NCBI RefSeq assembly: GCF_028993555.1
Contig: NZ_CP118610.1
Span: 3,836,001 to 3,900,000, forward strand
Direction of reading: 5' to 3'
DNA from: Ensifer adhaerens
Lineage (GTDB): Bacteria; Pseudomonadota; Alphaproteobacteria; Rhizobiales; Rhizobiaceae
Length of the DNA: 64,000 nucleotides
Shown here: in pieces, positions 62,817 through 64,000 of the stretch
Position numbering within the stretch: the stretch's first letter is position 1
How the letters are laid out: the number at the start of each line of letters is the position of its first letter
The notes under the pieces: model-generated
Databases searched by the model: none
Seen by the model: the letters and a program-made list of their open reading frames with translations, nothing else
Told to the model about the DNA's origin: nothing
Translations under genes and position numbers: made by a program

Positions 62817-64000
62817 TCATGTACCACGGGGCTTCGCCCGTGTCGTCGGCGCCGCATTGGCCGGATCCTCGGGCCAGGGGTGCTTCGGGTAGCGCCCACG
62901 CATGTCGGCGCGCACATCCCGCCAGGAGCCAGCCCAGAAGCCGGGCAGGTCGCGCGTCGTCTGGATCGGGCGATGTCCGGGGGAAATCAGTTCGAGCAGC
63001 AGCGGCAGGCGGCCGTCGCCGATCGCCGGATGGGTCTTCAGGCCGAAGAGCTCCTGCACGCGGATCGACAGCAGCGGCTCGTCGCCATCATAGTGGATAG
63101 GGTGTCTTTGCCCGGTCGGCGCCTCGAAATGCGTCGGTGCAAGCCTGGCAAGTTCCCGCTGTCGCTCGTGCGGAACGAGGGAGAGCAGCCCGTCCGAAAG
63201 GCTGGACGCCTTGATGTCGGCAATGGCGGTGACACCATGCTGGAACGGCACGAACCATTCGTAGAGACGGTCGAGAAGCGCCTGATCCGAGACATCCGGC
63301 CAAGGGTCGCCGATCGAGCGGTTGAGGAAGCCGATGCGGTCGCGCATCTGCATTGCCTCCTTGGAGAAGGGCAATACCGAGAGGCCGAGCTGGCGCACGC
63401 CGTCGGCCAGTGCGCGCGCCGCCGCTTCGCCCGTCGGTCTGGCAAGCGGCGCTTCCTCGAAGATGATCGCGCCGAGCCGCATCACGCGGCGCGCGCGCAC
63501 CTGCCGGCTCTGCCTGTCGAAGAAGCTCTGGTCCTCGCGGGTAATCGCCTCGGGCATATGCTCTTCGACCTCGGCGCGCGACAGTTCGGCCGCTGCCAGC
63601 ACCCGCTGGCCGCCGGCCCGTCCCGTGAGGTCAGCGATGACCAGCATCGAGGCGGCCGAAAGCCGCTCCGTCTCCGGAATCTCCGCGCCACGTCCGTTCG
63701 CCATCACGAATCGCCCGCGGCCGCCGCGCTGAAGTGCGATGCGGTCGGGAAAGGCATGCATCAGCAGCGCGCCCGGTTGGACCGGTTCGTTCGATTTCGG
63801 CGCGCCCTTCAGCTCCGCCGCCATGCGGCGCGCCAGATTGCGCGAGGCCTCGGCACGGTCGCCACGCTCCTGCCGAAAGCGGCGCAACCGATCCTCGAGA
63901 TCGATGCTGGTACCACCGAGGCCCTGTTCGGTCAGCATCACCGCCAAGAGACAAGCGGCCTCGGCCTGGCCCTCTTCGGCTGCGGCAACGGCCATTGCGG
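62817..64000 (-). CDS. hrpB: ATP-dependent helicase HrpB, C-terminal part
   Basis: The gene runs off the right end; about 394 C-terminal residues of a protein normally near 820 are present. The region matches the HrpB-specific C terminus, with FLNRSIGDPWPDVSDQALL, LYEWFVPFQHG, PTHFEAPTGQRHPIHYDG and the end FWAGSWRDVRADMRGRYPKHPWPEDP. HrpB is a DEAH-box helicase whose role in most bacteria is poorly known. The helicase motifs lie outside the window. Its stop is 13 bases from the chosen actS start. Confidence 0.92.
   Translation of the reverse strand, partial: AMAVAAAEEGQAEAACLLAVMLTEQGLGGTSIDLEDRLRRFRQERGDRAEASRNLARRMAAELKGAPKSNEPVQPGALLMHAFPDRIALQRGGRGRFVMANGRGAEIPETERLSAASMLVIADLTGRAGGQRVLAAAELSRAEVEEHMPEAITREDQSFFDRQSRQVRARRVMRLGAIIFEEAPLARPTGEAAARALADGVRQLGLSVLPFSKEAMQMRDRIGFLNRSIGDPWPDVSDQALLDRLYEWFVPFQHGVTAIADIKASSLSDGLLSLVPHERQRELARLAPTHFEAPTGQRHPIHYDGDEPLLSIRVQELFGLKTHPAIGDGRLPLLLELISPGHRPIQTTRDLPGFWAGSWRDVRADMRGRYPKHPWPEDPANAAPTTRAKPRGT

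Noticed and set aside
1..64000. CRISPR arrays, insertion sequences, prophage or tRNA genes
   Set aside because: No regularly spaced repeats, transposase motifs, phage genes or tRNA-like cloverleaf sequences were recognised; the only direct repeats are the 32-bp intergenic units and the hslV leader duplication.

Overview
This window is GC-rich and densely coded. It looks like chromosomal backbone DNA of a Rhizobiaceae alphaproteobacterium, most likely Sinorhizobium/Ensifer or a close relative. That rests on family content and gene order: ChvI-ChvG-HprK with a mannose-type EIIA and HPr, ActS/ActR, a DivL-type pseudo-kinase, TsaE fused to a sugar kinase, a short HprK, MmcB, DUF2852 and DUF1402 proteins, and a his operon with a DUF2628 gene. 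The resemblance to the origin-proximal part of the S. meliloti chromosome is from memory, not from a search. I saw no rRNA, tRNA, insertion sequence, prophage or CRISPR array.

Layout. (1) 1-11373: an accessory sugar-acid catabolic island. It holds an aldehyde dehydrogenase (partial), an HpcH/HpaI aldolase, a UxaB-like reductase, a tandem-helix GntR regulator, a UxaA-like dehydratase, an aldo/keto reductase, a ribose-type ABC transporter and an LgoD-like zinc dehydrogenase. Together these fit a route L-galactose -> L-galactonate -> tagaturonate -> altronate -> KDG -> pyruvate + glyceraldehyde. (2) 11707-14641: PHB depolymerase, a DUF2852 membrane protein, a YgjP-like metallopeptidase and a Pmp3/YqaE peptide. 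(3) 14868-20025: trpF-trpB-trpA-accD-folC. (4) 20122-32006, minus strand: divL, tsaE-amgK fusion, murU-like, addB, addA, trxA. (5) 32312-37903, minus strand: chvI, chvG, hprK, manX-type EIIA, ptsH, ahcY. (6) 38228-41999: pckA, arfB, kbp-like LysM gene, a small exported protein, alkB. (7) 42028-46658, minus strand: hisB-DUF2628-hisH-hisA-hisF-hisE-coaA. (8) 46898-56990: hslV-GNAT-hslU, DUF1402 protein, P450, an exported hypothetical (opposite strand), hydantoinase A-like protein and malate synthase G. (9) 57072-64000: a chemoreceptor, L,D-transpeptidase, MmcB, ActR, ActS and the end of HrpB.

The regions tie together central carbon control (pckA, glcB, PTS with HPr kinase), envelope and pH sensing (ChvGI, ActSR, L,D-transpeptidase, peptidoglycan recycling), cell-cycle control (DivL) and DNA repair (AddAB, AlkB, MmcB). 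The most interesting items are the self-contained L-galactonate-type pathway with a shared operator, two parS-like palindromes 10.5 kb apart, the Tyr-for-His DivL kinase, the TsaE-AmgK fusion next to MurU, an AccD that has lost three of four zinc cysteines, and a strong palindrome upstream of ahcY.
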